Shown one piece after another: positions 42,201-57,200 of a stretch of DNA of 64,000 bases (position 1 is the stretch's first letter; each line of letters opens with the position of its first letter). Where the stretch lies: contig NC_080418.1 of NCBI RefSeq assembly GCF_029873635.1, positions 8,151,562-8,215,561 on the forward strand, given 5' to 3'. Both the position numbers and the translations under genes were made by a program. Under the pieces are notes generated by a model. That model did no database searches. It was not told where the DNA came from and saw nothing but the letters and a program-made list of their open reading frames with translations. The DNA comes from Malania oleifera (Eukaryota; Streptophyta; Magnoliopsida; Santalales; Ximeniaceae).

Positions 42201-45200
42201 TAAACTATGTTTATGTAAGTTAATCCATATTCTTAATTTCAATATGCAGGGATTTTTTGTCATTCTTTCATGGATGCCCATTTACTTTAACACGGTAAGG
42301 ATATATATCATGGCTATTGATGTGATAGGCACATACGTATGAGAATATGCACTTGATGAAGATTTACTCTGTGAATGCTTCTCTGCTGCAGGTATATCAT
42401 GCTGACCTAAGACAAGCAGCATGGTTTAGTGCCATTCCATGGAGTGTGATGGCATTTATGGGGTACTTTGGTGGTGTCTGGTCAGACAAATTGATACAGG
42501 GAGGTATGAGTGTCACTTTGACTCGCAAAATCATGCAGGTATGTTAGTTGTCTCCGTGATTAAATTTAGTCTAACATAATCTATATTTTTGAAGTTATTT
42601 GCATCGCAAATGGAGAAATAGTGATAATGACTGAAATGAAGTTATAAAACATTCCTATTAACTTTCTAATAAAATTTTTATGTATTTTATTTGTTAAAAA
42701 AAAGCAATTGTATTGTGATTGTATCTCCGTTTTAGTTCAAAAAGCGAAGTATAGTTTCAAAGTCTAGTCTTGATATAACTAAAAAAAGGCTTCGTCGTAC
42801 TGTTGTCCATAAAGTGGACTTTTTAACATCAAGCAAGATTGATACATTGCTTGTGTTGTATTTTTCCCGCCATACGTAGTGAATTTATTATGAAGTGTTT
42901 GAAAAAATCATATGAAATGGCACTAGATTAATATTATTATCTTACTAGTGTTTTCCTGTTTCAATAGTTTCTAGACTTACTGCTTACCTCATTTTATCAT
43001 GGGTATTCTTATGCTAAAAGTCAGCACTTGATGTGTCTCATCTCTGCAGTCAATTGGTTTCATTGGTCCTGGGATTGCACTTGTTGGTCTAACTACAGCA
43101 AAGAGCGCATCAATTGCATCTGCTTGGCTTACTTTAGCAATTGGATTAAAATCTTTCAGTCACTCGGGTTTTCTTGTGAACCTTCAGGTCAGTGTATTCA
43201 GTTGGAAACCATTACGAATTCTCCCATTTTTCTGACAATTGCTCATACTTCTCTCTTACCAGGAGATTGCTCCACAGTATTCTGGTGTTCTACACGGTAC
43301 TTTCAATTACCTCTTCCGTCATGCACCTAATGTGTTTGGTTTGATTAGTAAACTGAGTTATCATGTCTCCTGAATTTAGGACTGCAAATGAGCTAAGCTG
43401 AGCGAGCTTTACCTTGCTTAAGCTTGTTGATTAAAATTTTAACCAAGCTTGAGCTGGAGCCAAGCTAAGATCAAGCTTAAATATACTTGCTCAAGCTTCT
43501 TTATTTATGCAAATGAATGAGCTGCCCGTATCGAGCCGAGCTATGGTCACAAATGGCTTGATTCTTTCGGAACCTCTCATTGGGAGATCCGAGAAACAGT
43601 TAGGGGCTTTGGGGCCCATTTAGTTATATTGAAAATGTAGAAAATAAAGAGTTTGTTTAAATGTGCAAAAAAAAAAAAAATCATTTTTTCTTTCTAGTGT
43701 CAAAATAATCACAAAAAAGACAACTTGTTTTTCAATTTTTCATAATTTATATAGGGTAATATTCAAAATCATGGATTTTGGGACTTGAATTTGGATTTGT
43801 GGATTTGAAAGAGACTTTATACATAAGTTAGAAATAAGCACATATATTAAACCAAGCTGGTAAAAGTCAATATTGCCATACAAATGGTTTAATGAAAATA
43901 AAACAAAAACTGCCAACCACAAGGCCTAAGCCAAACAAAAAGGTAAAGCAAAGCACAAATTTTAGCTAATCGAAACAGGCCCTAACTGAACTTGTAATTA
44001 GACCAGCTAATATTTCATGATCAAACCCCTTCCCTTAAAACAAAAGATCATTTCCTGGCCCTCCATGACTACTGTATAGCTGCAGTCCACGAGAGTTTGT
44101 ACTTCTTCTCTTGAAGATTATTTCCCATACCAGTTAAAAAGCTTAAACACTCTCCAACTGGAAGATATTTGGTGCATATTCAAATCAACCAAAGCTGCCA
44201 TAAATCCCTGCCTCAATTTTTGACAATCAAAGAACAATTGCTCTCTGTTTTCAAGTTGTAAACAACAAACCTTACAGATACAATCGACTTTACTCTCCCA
44301 TTAGCAATCCTGTCCATTGTATTAAGTCTGTTAAAAATGGCCAGCCAAGCCACACAGCAGTGTTTAAGGCCACTCTGTTTAGTCCATAATATTTTATACC
44401 AAGCAACCAATGCTGTCCCAAGTCGAGTAAAAGAGAAAATACCAGAATGGGAAGGTTTCCATAACCAACAATCCATAATTTCTTTATTTGGAGGACCCAT
44501 ACTAACGTGAAAAGAGGAAACCCTGTCAGAGTACTTCTAGGCAGCCTCCAAAAATTCCCAGACATAATATCAGCTACCTTTGCATTTAGGTTGATCCCCT
44601 TGACAAAAAAAAAAAAAAAAAACCCTTAACCTTCCTTTCCAACTCAATAATAACATAGGCAAAAAAACTGCAGATGCCCAATAGCCAAAGATACTTTGAA
44701 GAAGACTTTATTAGCTGAATTCTTCCCGCATAAGATAAGTATTTATGAGTCCAGGTGCTCATTCTACTTGATATTCTTTCAACTAGCATATCACAATCCG
44801 CTCAGTTCATCCTTTTTGTAAGGGCAAAAGACACTAACCTCCCTTGAAGTTTGGTAAAAATACAATAACCTCCCTTAGGTTTCAAAAATTCCAAAGACCT
44901 CCCCTGAGGTTTTAAAAATCTCGAGGACCTCACCGAGGTTTGTCAAAAATACACAAACCTGCCCTTGTATTTTGCAAAAATACAAGTTCTTTTAGGGGAA
45001 AAATGTGTTTATTTGGCAAACTTCAGGGGAGGTCTGTGGCAATTTTGAAACCTGAGGGCAGGTCTTTGGCATTTTTGAAACTACGGGGGAGGTCCCTGTC
45101 TTTCTGCCAAACCTCAGGGGAGGTGAGTGTTTTTTTTCCTTTTTGTAACTAATGGCAAACCCAATTATCCGATAGGAAGTTGGCTGTGAGGCATTTGCAG

Positions 45201-48200
45201 CAAAGAAGAAATTTCCTGCAACTCATCATTAGATAAACCAGCACAGAAAAGTCCTGGACTTCAATGGATAACATTTCAGCCCAGTCAACTTGTAAAAGAT
45301 GTGGAGAGTACTCTTAATCTTAATGATTCTAGCTAATTCAATATCTCCTTTAGAAAGCATTAGTAAATCATTTGCAATGTACATTTGATTTTCTTACATC
45401 TAGGATGAAAAGATAACTTGCCATGAATAATAGAATAATGAAGCAACCTTGTTAATACCTCCATAATCATTACAAAGAGATAAGATGAGATTGGATCACC
45501 TTGTCATATTCCCCTTCTACCTCTGAAAAACCTTCAATTGACCAATTGACAACAACAGAATATGAGGGTGTAGAAATACACTATTTAATCCACCCAACAA
45601 AGTTTGTAAGAGTTTCTATACACTCTAATAACTGGAATAAGAATCCCCAAGGAATAGAATTAAACGCCTTCATCAAATTAATTTTAAGGGCTAATCTTGG
45701 AGATTTGGCATCCAATTGATTTAACCATGTAACAAATTTTGAGCTAATAAAATGTTGTCCTGAATGCTCCTCTCTTTGATAAAATCAGTCTGATTTGAAC
45801 TTATAAAAGAATCAAGACAATGTTGCTGCCTGTTTTTCATAATTTTCCTGATGCATTTATATACCAGATTGCAACAAGAGATAGGTCTGAATTTCCTAGG
45901 AGACGAATGATTTTTTAGGTACCAAAGATATAAGAGTGGAATTATCCTGCTTGAGTATTTTAGAGTCTTTGAAAAAGGATAATATGACCTTGGTAATAGT
46001 ACTTCCAACTATTTTCCAGCAGCTTTTGAAAGACTTGGCATTGTAACCATTAGGACCTAGAGCCTTATCATCAGCAGAAGAAAAGATAGCCTTTTGACTT
46101 CTTGCTCATCAATTTACTTACTAAGAATAGTTTTTTCCTATTCTGTCCAGGAAAACGAATACAACAACATTAAAAACAACAAAACCAAGCCTTAAGTCCC
46201 ACTAATTGCAGTCGGTTATATGCATCATTTTTTCGCCAATTTATGCAATCATGTACTATTTCTTTTGACAAATTCAGGGCTATTAAATCCTTACTATCTC
46301 ATTCCAAGTTATTTTAGGTGTACCCTTACCCTTTCTACTGCCCCTCACAGTAACTCACTCTTCCTCACTGACACACTACGTGACCTACATTGCAAGTGCC
46401 CAAATCATCTGAGTCATCCTTCACTTATCTTATCTCCTATAAGAGTTACACCTAACTTATTGTTAATATGTTCATTTCTTAACTTATCTTTCAGTATTAT
46501 ACCACTCATCCATCTAAGCATTTTTATCTGGGCAACTTTTACATTTTGGATATTCTATTTTTTCGTTGCTCAACATTCTGATCCATATAGCATAACTAAT
46601 CTTATAGCCATCGTATAGAACTTCCCCTTTAATTTTAAGGGTATTCTACAATCACAAAGCATACTTGAACCACTTCTCCATTTTACCCAACCTGCTTTCA
46701 CTCTGTGCATTATACCCTTTTTAATTTCTCCTTCATCTTGCATAATAGATCCAAGGTATCAAAATCTACAAGTGTTATTTATTTCTTCATCATCAAGTTT
46801 AACTTTGTTTCCAATATTCCTCCTACTATTACAAAAATTGCATTTCATATAGTTTGTCTTATTTCTACTTATCCTAAAGTCTCTATATTCCAAAACTTCT
46901 CTCTATAATTCTAACTTAGTCTCTACTTTGCCCCTAATTTCATCAATCAATACAATATCATCTGCAAACAACATACATTATGGAATCTCATTTGGATACT
47001 CTTAGTCAATTGATCCATCACTAAAGAAAAAAAGATAAAAGCTCAAAGTAGATTTTTGATGCACACCTATGGTGATTGGAAATTCTCGAGTGTCTTCATT
47101 TATAGTTCTTAAATTAGTCATTATTCCATTGTACATATTCTTAATGACATTAGTATGGCTTCTACATATATCCTTTTTTTTTTTAAAACCATAAAACTTT
47201 CTTAGGTATCCTAACATATGCTTTCTCTAAGTCAATAAATACCATATGCAAGCCTCTCTTCTTTTCCCTAAACTTTTCTATTTATCTTCTTAATAGATTT
47301 ATAGCTTCTATAGTAGATCTCCCAGGCATAAAACCAAATTGATTTTCTGAAACCTTTGTTTCTAGTCTTAATCTTTGTTCAACTACCCTTTCGTACAGTT
47401 TCATCATATGACATATAATTTTAATTCCACGTTAATTATTACAATTTTGAATTTCTCCTTTATTTTTGTACATAGTTATTAAAGTGTTTTTCCTCCATTC
47501 ATTTGGTATTTTCTTAGTTTTCATAATTGTGTTAAATAAATTAGTCAATCATATAATTCTATTATCACCTAAGCATTTTCAAACTTCAATTGGGATGTTA
47601 TCCGATGCTATAGATTTTCCATTTTTCATCTACTTTAGTGCAAAAATTAACTTTGTTAACTCTAATTTTGTGAATAAATTTCATGTTTCTAGTTTTTTTC
47701 TCATTTGTCAATTCTAAGTTTAAGTCTTCTATTTGGTTTTCATTAAACAACTTACTAAAGTAACTTCACCATCTTTCTTTTATGTCATCTTCCTTAACTA
47801 AGACAATATCATCCTCACTTTGTATACATTTTACATTATCTCCTTACTCTTTCTTCCTCTAGCTTTAACAAGTTTAAATGCATTTCTTTCCCCTTCTTTT
47901 GTATATAATCTATTATACAAATTATTAAATGATCTATGCTTAGCTTCACTAACGATCTTTTTTGCATTTTTTCTCATCTCTTTATACTTTTCAAAGTTAT
48001 CCATGTTTCTACATTTTTTCCACGTTTTATATCACATTCTTTTAGTCTTTTCAACTTTTTTGACATCTTTATCCCATCACCAACTTTCTTTGCTACTCGA
48101 GAATCTTCCCCTTGATTCACCTAAAATCTCTTTTGTTATTTTTTAATAAAGCTAGCTATCCATCCTACTCCAAAGAGTATTTGTATCTATCTCATCATCT

Positions 48201-51200
48201 ATAGTCTAATCACTATCTTTGATATCCCACTCCAAAGAGTATTTGTATCAATCCCATCATCTATAGTCTAATGACCATCTTTGATCATTTTTTATTTAAA
48301 TTTTATTATGTTTGCTCCCTTTAGGTTCCACCACCTAGTTCTTTTATACTGGTGTATTTTATCTTTTCTCTTCCTTTTTTAATACATGTATCTAACACTA
48401 GGAGTCTATGTTGTGTGCTTAAGCTTTCACCTGGAATAACTTTACAATCCTTGCATAATTAACAATCTACCCTTCTAGTTAAGAAAAAAATTATTTGACT
48501 TTTATTTTGTCCAATTTTAAATGTTAAAGTGTTCTTATCTCTTCTTAAAGCAAGTACTCATTGTAAAATCATATGACATAGCGAAGTGTAAGATCATCTC
48601 CCCAAGCTCATTTTTGTCTTCGTATCCATATCCTCCATGTATCCTCTCATAACCTTTATTATTCCTTCCAATGTGTCCATTCAAATCTCCAACTATGAAT
48701 ATTTTCTCAGTCCTGGATATGCCTTGTATAATATTATCCATATCTTCCTAAAGTTGTTTCTTAAGATTTTCTGCTAAGCTTACTTGAGGAGCATGAGCAC
48801 TAATGATATTTATTATCTCTGGACTTAATACCATCTTGATTTTTATAATTCTATCTCCTACTCTATTTACATCTACAATGTTATCTTTTAAGTTTTTGTT
48901 TACAATAATTCCTAATCCATTCTTATGGTTTTCTTTTCCAGTGTACCTAAGTTTAAATCCTGATTTATCTATTTCTCTAGCTTTCTCGCTCACCCACTTA
49001 GTTTCTTTAAGGCAGATTATATTAATTTTTATTCTAATCATTGTGTCCACAATTTTCATGCTTTTACCCATAACTGTCCCTATATTCTAAGTTGCTAATC
49101 TAATCCTAGTCTCCTGGACTAATTTCTTTACCTACCCACATCTAGAATGGTGTAGGATCCATCGCGTATTTGACACCGTACCCAGGTGCCGACCCATCGT
49201 GTTGCTTCAGGAAAACGACCTAGCCTACCCTCACCCACTTTTCACTACACCCAGGTAGTACAAGTGCAACACGTCACTCGTAGGGGACGTCCCAGCAAAT
49301 ATTCGGTAAGGATTCATGTCATAGTGACCTAACAAATTTTACGCTGGCTGTCAGCTACCTGACGCAACCCTCTTCCTGTCCAGGAAAATGAATGATCTCC
49401 TTCAAAAAATCAATATTGCAGGGCTGAATTTCATCATTTTCTTCTCCCAATAGACTAGGTTAATAATTAACAGTCAGTGCAGCTATCTCTTTTTGAGAAG
49501 TTACTCCAGTACCATCAGCAGCACTTAATGTTCTTATTTGGGTTTTAACCCTTTTGTCCCACAAGATTCTTGAGAAAAACTTGTTATTTTTGTCACTTAA
49601 CTTCAGCCATGTTGCTTTTGCCCTTTGCTGTAACATATTTCCTTCAAAATTCAGAAGCTTCATACAGGTCTAAACTTTTTTATTTACCTTAGTAGGACCT
49701 GAGAGTGAATGTAATATTTTTTTAGCAAACAGCATTTCCTGTTCAGCAGCCAAAAATTTCCCCTGCATATTTGAGTAGTGGCCTCCTGTGATAGGCTTTC
49801 AAATGTCACAACTTCCTGAATAGTTTGAACATTGGAGTACCATTAACGAGCACATTCCAAGAATTAGCAACTATCTTCTTGAATTCCTCTTTTTTTGTCC
49901 AACAATTCAGGAATCTGAAAATTGGTTTCCTTGACAAATCTTGGTTCCAATTCAGATTTATAAGAGCAGGACAATGGTCAGAATAACTAGGCATTAAAAA
50001 CTCCACCATCATGTTTTTAAAAGCTTCATTGCAAATCTGAGTAGATAATACTCTATCTAATTTTCTAGCAATGAAATTTTCAGATCTTCTATTTTTCCAT
50101 GTAGAAGTAGGCCCTGAGAAAGGATAATCATCCAAGCCAATATAATATAAAACATCTTTGAAGTCATTAATACTAGCCATTCCCATAGTATTAATAGCAT
50201 TGCTACTATTAGAGGAATCCTTTAGTGTGTTAAAATCACGCATAACAATCCAAAGCCTTTCAGCAGTAATATTTTAAAGATTTAACATTTCAGTGCAAAG
50301 CTTTTTCCTTTCCAAAATATCATTAAATGCATGTAAAAAATGTAAAGCAGTATCTTGGTCCATCAAATAGCTGAAGCATGCTTTCTAATATCTTTATTAT
50401 TGTAGATGTTAGGATCATAGCCAACCATAACTCTACATAGAGTGTCTTGTGCCATGTAGTTATGCAAGAAAATCCAATTTTTCTGAATGACTTTGACAGC
50501 TTTATTGAAATTTGTTGATCTAATCTTGGGCTCCTATATTCCCATCATATAACCTTATGCTTATTAATGAACTTGCAAACTTCTCTTTGCTTAATGGGAT
50601 CTTTTAGATCCCTCACATTCCAATTTGCAATGATACTCATTTGGATAGAAGTTTAGACATATCCTCAGGTGGAACCTGTTTCTTTGGAGGCCTGCCCTTC
50701 CTTTTAGTTTTCACATCCCCCAAAATAGAATCAGTTTTAGTTTCAGCACTCCTTCCTTCACTCTGCTCCTTGTCTTCTGCATATTTTCAAAACAAGAAAA
50801 GAGGAGATTTCCTTTCCTCTTTACCACTTACTGTCAGAACTGCTCATCATTGTTAACTCTTTCTTTCCCTTTGCTTCTTAGTTTGGCACCATTAGCTATA
50901 TCAGCATTTGCTAGAATAACATCAATATCAGCCTCCACCTGATTCAGAATTCCAAATGAGTTTATGAACAGATTCTTTACTTTCTTTTGTGTCACTTTCC
51001 TTATTGCTTTCCTTTTGATTAGTCTGAATCATCTTAGCTTCTTGTTTGTCATCCAACTTCAGATTATCATATTTTGCAACCCACTCCTTCTGAGAGTTAC
51101 AACTCTTGGTCGAATGTCCAAAAACCTTGCGAATACCACATTTTATAGGGTCCATGCATATTGCAAATCAATTGTAAGAATCTCACCATTGGGAATCTTA

Positions 51201-54200
51201 ATGTCAACCACGTGAGGTAAAACATACTGTATATCCACTTCAACACAGATCCTAGCAGAAGAGAGATTTCTCATTTGCTTAGTGTAGGTATCCAAATATA
51301 ATGGTCTTCCAACCAATCCAGCTTTGTAGCTCAAACTATCAATAGTTCAGTACACTGATGAGGGTATATTGTGAAAGTTTACGCATAAAAGGAATTTTAT
51401 CCATTTTTAGCTTGTGCTTTCAGTCATTGGATTCCAGTGAGATGGAGAGATTGGATTATTGCTAATGAACCAAGGTCCATTATCAAGAATCCAATTTTTA
51501 ACAGTGTTACAAGCAAATTAACAGGAAAGCTCTTGAAGAAATGGAGAATATCTCAACAGTACCAGCCTTCTTCCAGATTCTTTCAACAGAACACAGAGGT
51601 TTACCGAGGAATTTGCCAGTCAATGAATTATTCCATTTGTTAGCCCCTTGATCAAAGATATTCTTTGGAGGGTCGACCAGAATTCTTTCATCAACACTGT
51701 TTGGTTTATAAAATTTCAGTTCATCCAATTCTCTTCCTCCATCATTGAACAAATCTTTCCAACTCATGCTCAAATCATTACTTCCTTCTGTATTGTTCAC
51801 TGACTGACTAGAATGACCAGAAAGATAAGATAATTCTATACCAGTATTAAGCTTGATCTCACTGTCAGAAGGATTAGAATCCATCAAATCCAAAATAGCA
51901 CAGTCCGAGCTCAACAATTGCAAGAAAGATCCTCTAAGAGTCGAATAAACCTCCAAAGAACAAAAATGTTTCAAACAAACAACTGCAGTATCAAAATGCC
52001 ATTCAAGAACAAAAATGAGGATATCAGAAATCACAGTTGGTTTCTCAAATAGCACAGAAAAATTCTAAATCAACTCATCGCACCTCTATACAGCGCAACA
52101 CATTTCAGGAAATCTTTATCAAATATGATCAATCCAAACTTTAACCAGGTTAGAATCAACAACCCAACATAAAAAACAACTGAAATTTCCCCAAAATCAA
52201 TGAAGATTCAAATCGGTGCATAGGAGCTTCATCATTGCTAAACTATTCCAAAAAAATTTTCTCACCCAGCTGCAAACCTTCATATACAATGAAGAAACTC
52301 AATACAAAATCCATACAAATTGAAGTCCAAGATCCAAATTCCATTGTTTTCATACGCAAAGTAAAAGTTGGAAATCAGAAAAATAATGAAAAAATGTTGT
52401 CCAACTTTTCTATATAAATTTGGAAAGTTGGAAAATAAGGTGGCATTTTGTAATTATTTGAAAAATTAGAAATGAAAAATCAACTCATTTCCACAAGAAA
52501 ATTGTGTCAAAACTGTTTATTTCATTTATTTCATGCAAATGTTTTAAGAATGAAAAATTAGCTAACTTTTTTGTAATTTATAGGAAAACTACACTGAAAA
52601 ATGAAAAATATTTTCCACAACTACTAAACGGACCCTTAGGTTTTCACTAGACAAAAGGTGAGAAGCAACTTGGACTAATATTGCCTTAGGGTTTCTTTGC
52701 CCTCATAAAGTCAGCCTATTTGACTTGAGACTTGGCCCTATCATTGAATTTAGGATATGAAGTTTGGCTTAAACATGTCCACGCCCAGACAGCCCTCACT
52801 TTTAGGCTAAAATAGCTAGCCTAAGTCAAACCTACTAAATGTCATAAATGAGCCTATCCAAGAACAAGCCTCAAAATTGGGCTGGGAATCACTCATTTAT
52901 AAAATTGAATAAGCTTGAACGATCTCTAACCAGGTTGAGTTGCACAAGTAGCTGGGTTCGTTTGCAGCCTTACTCTTGATGGTCTTCACTATTAGATCTT
53001 AAAAAATATTTCCTTTTGATTGATGAAAACCATCATCAAGCCAGAATTAGTCATGTCAAATCATCAAGAACATTAAACTAAATGCGGAAGCGTACCTGAA
53101 TCCATAGCGTTCTAAGATGTGTCGAGCCGTGCGGATGGCCTTCCAGATTAACACGTAATATCCAGATAATTCCTTTGGCGTTCTCTGTATTCTCTCTGGC
53201 GATAGGATGACAAAAGAGAAATTTTGGAACCATTTGTGTGATCCGGGGACCATAATCACTATTTATATAACCATTGGCCATATATGTGTATTTCCGTTTT
53301 CACCCATCATAATAAATGGAAATTACCACTAAAGTATCTACACATTAAAGGTCCACAACCTATCAGATACATTAAAGTCCATCATTATCCAAAATAACTA
53401 ATCACTTTTAAATAGGGCCTATCCTTATTAGACAATCCACAACACATAATTGTTTCACATATAAGCCCATAATTGAATTTTGATCCAACAATCTCCCACT
53501 TGGGCTATATGTGTAACCTCATAATTATGTATTGCAAAAAATAACCGAATGAGCTCAACTTTACTGCCATACCGAAATGTATCTCTAACCAATCCGGTCC
53601 ATCAATTATACTAACATAGGATCAAAGCGGCCTTTGTTACGATATTCGTAACTCGACCCATCAATGGTGACATATGCCAATACAACTGAATGACATTGAT
53701 CATGATGTGGATGTGTAGTATGGAAATTTCATGTAATGTGATCTTAACATGCCTATTTCCAACTGGTCCACCTTAAACTTTAGTGAGATCAACCCATAAC
53801 ATAAATCAGAGTGTGAAAACCAAACTTTATTTATGCAGAAAATAACCTCAAAATAATCCATAAACTGGAATAACTAAAAACATGTCTATATCGAAAGAGC
53901 ATCCATAAAATACAAACTCCCACTAAAACTGAACATCATCTAGAAATATGACACCCATCTAAGTAGCGTGCTCATGAAACTGTCTGGGTAGCAATCCCTT
54001 AGTAAGTGGATCCACAACCATGGAGTTTGTACCAATGTGCTCTATGGACAACTGATCACTTTGAACTCTTTCTTTAACAACTAGGAACTTGATGTCTATA
54101 TGCTTTGACTTCGTCGAGCTCCTGTTGTTGTTGGAATATAAAGCTGCAGATTTATTGTCACAAAATAAAAGTGGTTTATCAATACTATCCACTATGTGCA

Positions 54201-57200
54201 GCCCTGTGACAAAATTCCGCAGCCATATTCCATGATTAGACGCCCCATAACACGCTATATACTCTGCTGCCATGGTGGAAGAGGCTATAAGAGACTGTTT
54301 AGCACTCTTCCAGGAGATGGCACCTCCAGTAAGCAAAAAAATATAGCCTGATGTAGATTTCATACTATCTCGGCATCCTGCAAAATCAAAGTCAATATAC
54401 CTGATGTTGGAAGTCCCAACCCGGAGTATATAGTCTAGAGGGGGGGGGGTGAATAGACTCTTTTTGCGGAATACATATTTTTCTACAAAATAAAAACTCT
54501 TGGCAAGATACAAAAAATTATTTCACAATATAAATATAAATCATGCACAAGATATAAAATAAAGAGTGTAAGGGAGAGAAAGAACAACACTGATATTTTT
54601 ACGTGGTTCGGCACCAATCCTACGTCTATGCCTTAGCACCAAGCCAAGGATTCTACAATCCACTAATCGCTCCTTCCACAGCGGAGCAAGCCTTACAAAC
54701 TTGGGAACAAATCTCTACCGCTCACAAAGAGCCTTTATCGATTCGATTCACAAAGAACCTTTCACAAGAAGATGGAAAATTACAAAGAATGTTCCTTACA
54801 ATGAGCAAATATGATTCACAACTCAAACCTCGCACTATTCTCTCAAGAATTGAATCAATTACAATAAGTGAGTAAGAGAGAATGAGCACATGTAATGAAG
54901 AACTAATATGCAATGTGTTAGGTTTTGTATAAAATGCTGTTTTTTACTAACAATGATCAAAGACCTTCAAAACCTTGTTAATACAAGTCTAATAGCTTGT
55001 ATTTATAGCCCAATAACTTTAGGAGCTGTTGGGGGGAAGAAAAAATATTTTATTTGGCAAACTAGCCGTTTTCCGCCTATTGGAGCGCTTCTGCCCAGAA
55101 TTCGTCGACAAAATCTGAATTTCGTATACGAGGTCCCTGAATCAGAAAAAAGTCACCAAAATGAAAGTTGTGGCATTTTGTCTTAGCTTTCCAGGGACAC
55201 CAAGATCGTCCCATTTAGAATTTTCTAAAAAAAGTTATGCCCAAAATACCGTAAGGTGTTCAGGACTCAAGACTGCACTACGACAGTGACGATTACTTTG
55301 TTTTTCCTTGTCAAAAAGTATTTTAATGACTCAAATCATTCTTGGACAAAATTATATGAATATATTAAGTCTAATGAAGATTAAAACTTGTCCAAATGAG
55401 TTTCCTTTTGAATATAAGATATTTTAAGTAATAAAATATGTTTGAAAACCCATTTTGATATCTTCTATGCTTAGTATGTCCTTTTGTAAATATACTCGAC
55501 TTTCTTTGAACCTTTAGGACATTAAACTTGTTTTAACACAATCGGGATTAAGTATAAAAATATTCTTAAAATTAGGATGTTAAAAACTTGTCCTTTTGAA
55601 AACATATTTGAGTTTTAGGATTCATTTGACAAACTCTTGTTTTAACTTAGAAAGTTATGAAAGGTGAGTTTGTGTTTATGTCTTTAGTGCAATCCTATAA
55701 ACTCATGTGTCCTAGTATGCATGTGCTTTGCTCAACTCTTACTCAAAAATCATGCAAGAAACACACTCGCAAGAGTTACAAAACATACTACCTCACACAA
55801 CTCTTATTACAAATAATTCTACAATTAAGCTTTCTTTGGTTGTGCTTGGGTCATTCCGAGTACGTGTCCATTTGATCTTTCCTTCTTGACGTCTACTCGG
55901 TCCGATCTTTGCCTTCGATTCAATAATTCATGTACTAGTACCTGTACTAAACATGATCTGCAAAGATAGGAAAATACTAGGAACAACATATAGGTTAATA
56001 TCATCAAAACACATTAAACAATGATGGTGTAGCCACTAAGGCTAACACCTGATGATCTCAAGCTGATCCAACTCATGATATGTGAGCATGCATTCTTTTG
56101 TTCTCTGTAAGTACCGCAAGACCCGTTTAGCTGCTTTCCAATGGTCTGCTCCTGGATTACTTAAATGCCTGCCCAACATCCCAGTAACGTACGCAATATC
56201 CGGACGCATACAAACCTAAGCATACATTAGACTACCTATAGCCGAAGCATAGGGAATCTTCTGCATTTCCTTTACCTCAAAATCATTCTTAGGATACTGA
56301 TTGAGACTAAATTTGTCTCCCTTAGCCACAGGGGTATTACTAGGTTTACAATCTTGCATGTCATATCTTTTAAGAACCTTTTCAATATAGCTCTTTTGTG
56401 ATAGTCCTAAAGTACCCCGAGAATGATCCCGGTGTATTTGTATCGCTAACACACAAGAGGCTTCACCAAGATCTTTCATCTCAAAATTCTTAGCTAGAAA
56501 TCTTTTGGTTTCGTGCAATAAGCCTATATTGTTGCTAGCAAGCAAGATGTCATTCACGTACAAAACTAGAAAAATATATTTGTTCCCACTGAACTTATGG
56601 TATATACATTCATCAACTAAATTCATCTCAAAACCAAACGAGATAATTACCTAATGAAACTTAAAATACCATTATCGAGATGCCTGTTTGAGTCCATAGA
56701 TGGATTTCTTCAGTTTGCAAACCATATTCTTTGGGTCTCCTGACACAAAGTTTTCTGGCTGCACCATATAGATTGTCTCATCAATGTTACCATTGAGAAA
56801 CGTTATCTTTACATCCATCTGATGTAACTCAAGATTGAAATGTGCTACTAATGCCATTATAATCCTAAAAGAGTCTTTCGAAGAAACCGGAGAGAAAGTC
56901 TCTTTATAATCAATGTCTTCTTTCTGTGTAAAGCCCTTCGCGACAAGACGAGCCTTGTACCTTTCCACATTGCCTTCTGAATCCCTCTTGGTCTTAAATA
57001 TCCATTTACAACCAATGGTTTTCGTACCTTCTGGCAATGGGACAAGATCCCACACGTCATTGCCCTTCATGGACTTAATCTGCTTATTCATGGTATCAAC
57101 CCACTCCTAAGAATTAGAACTTACCATGGCTTGACGGAAGTTGATAGGATCATCTTCCATCACTCCAATGTCTACCTCATGTTCTTGAAGAAATACAATG

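Larger units (their letters stand above)
44030..52400 (-). mobile_element. L1-type LINE, decayed and interrupted
   Basis: In element order (right to left): an ORF1-like protein (about 52055-50930) with MSWKDLFNDGGRELDE, NSLTGKFLGKPL and a zinc knuckle reading KCGIRKVFGHSTKSC, in which one Cys is Arg; an endonuclease (50243-49806) with FIARKLDRVLSTQ and SYSDHCPALINL; RT pieces (49663-49460 and 46008-45721) with RKFRPISCCNLVYKCIRKIM; the RT C-terminal MLVERISSRMSTWTHKYLSY (44789-44586); and a zf-RVT-like end (44565-44213). Plant L1 proteins copy their own RNA at the integration site. Interrupted by an RTE LINE at 46161-49375 and a MITE at 44822-45139. Outer limits are approximate. Confidence 0.78.

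Noticed and set aside
47466-48146. Phe/Leu-rich plus-strand ORFs that look like membrane proteins
   Set aside because: They are antisense to the Lys/Asn-rich RTE LINE coding strand.
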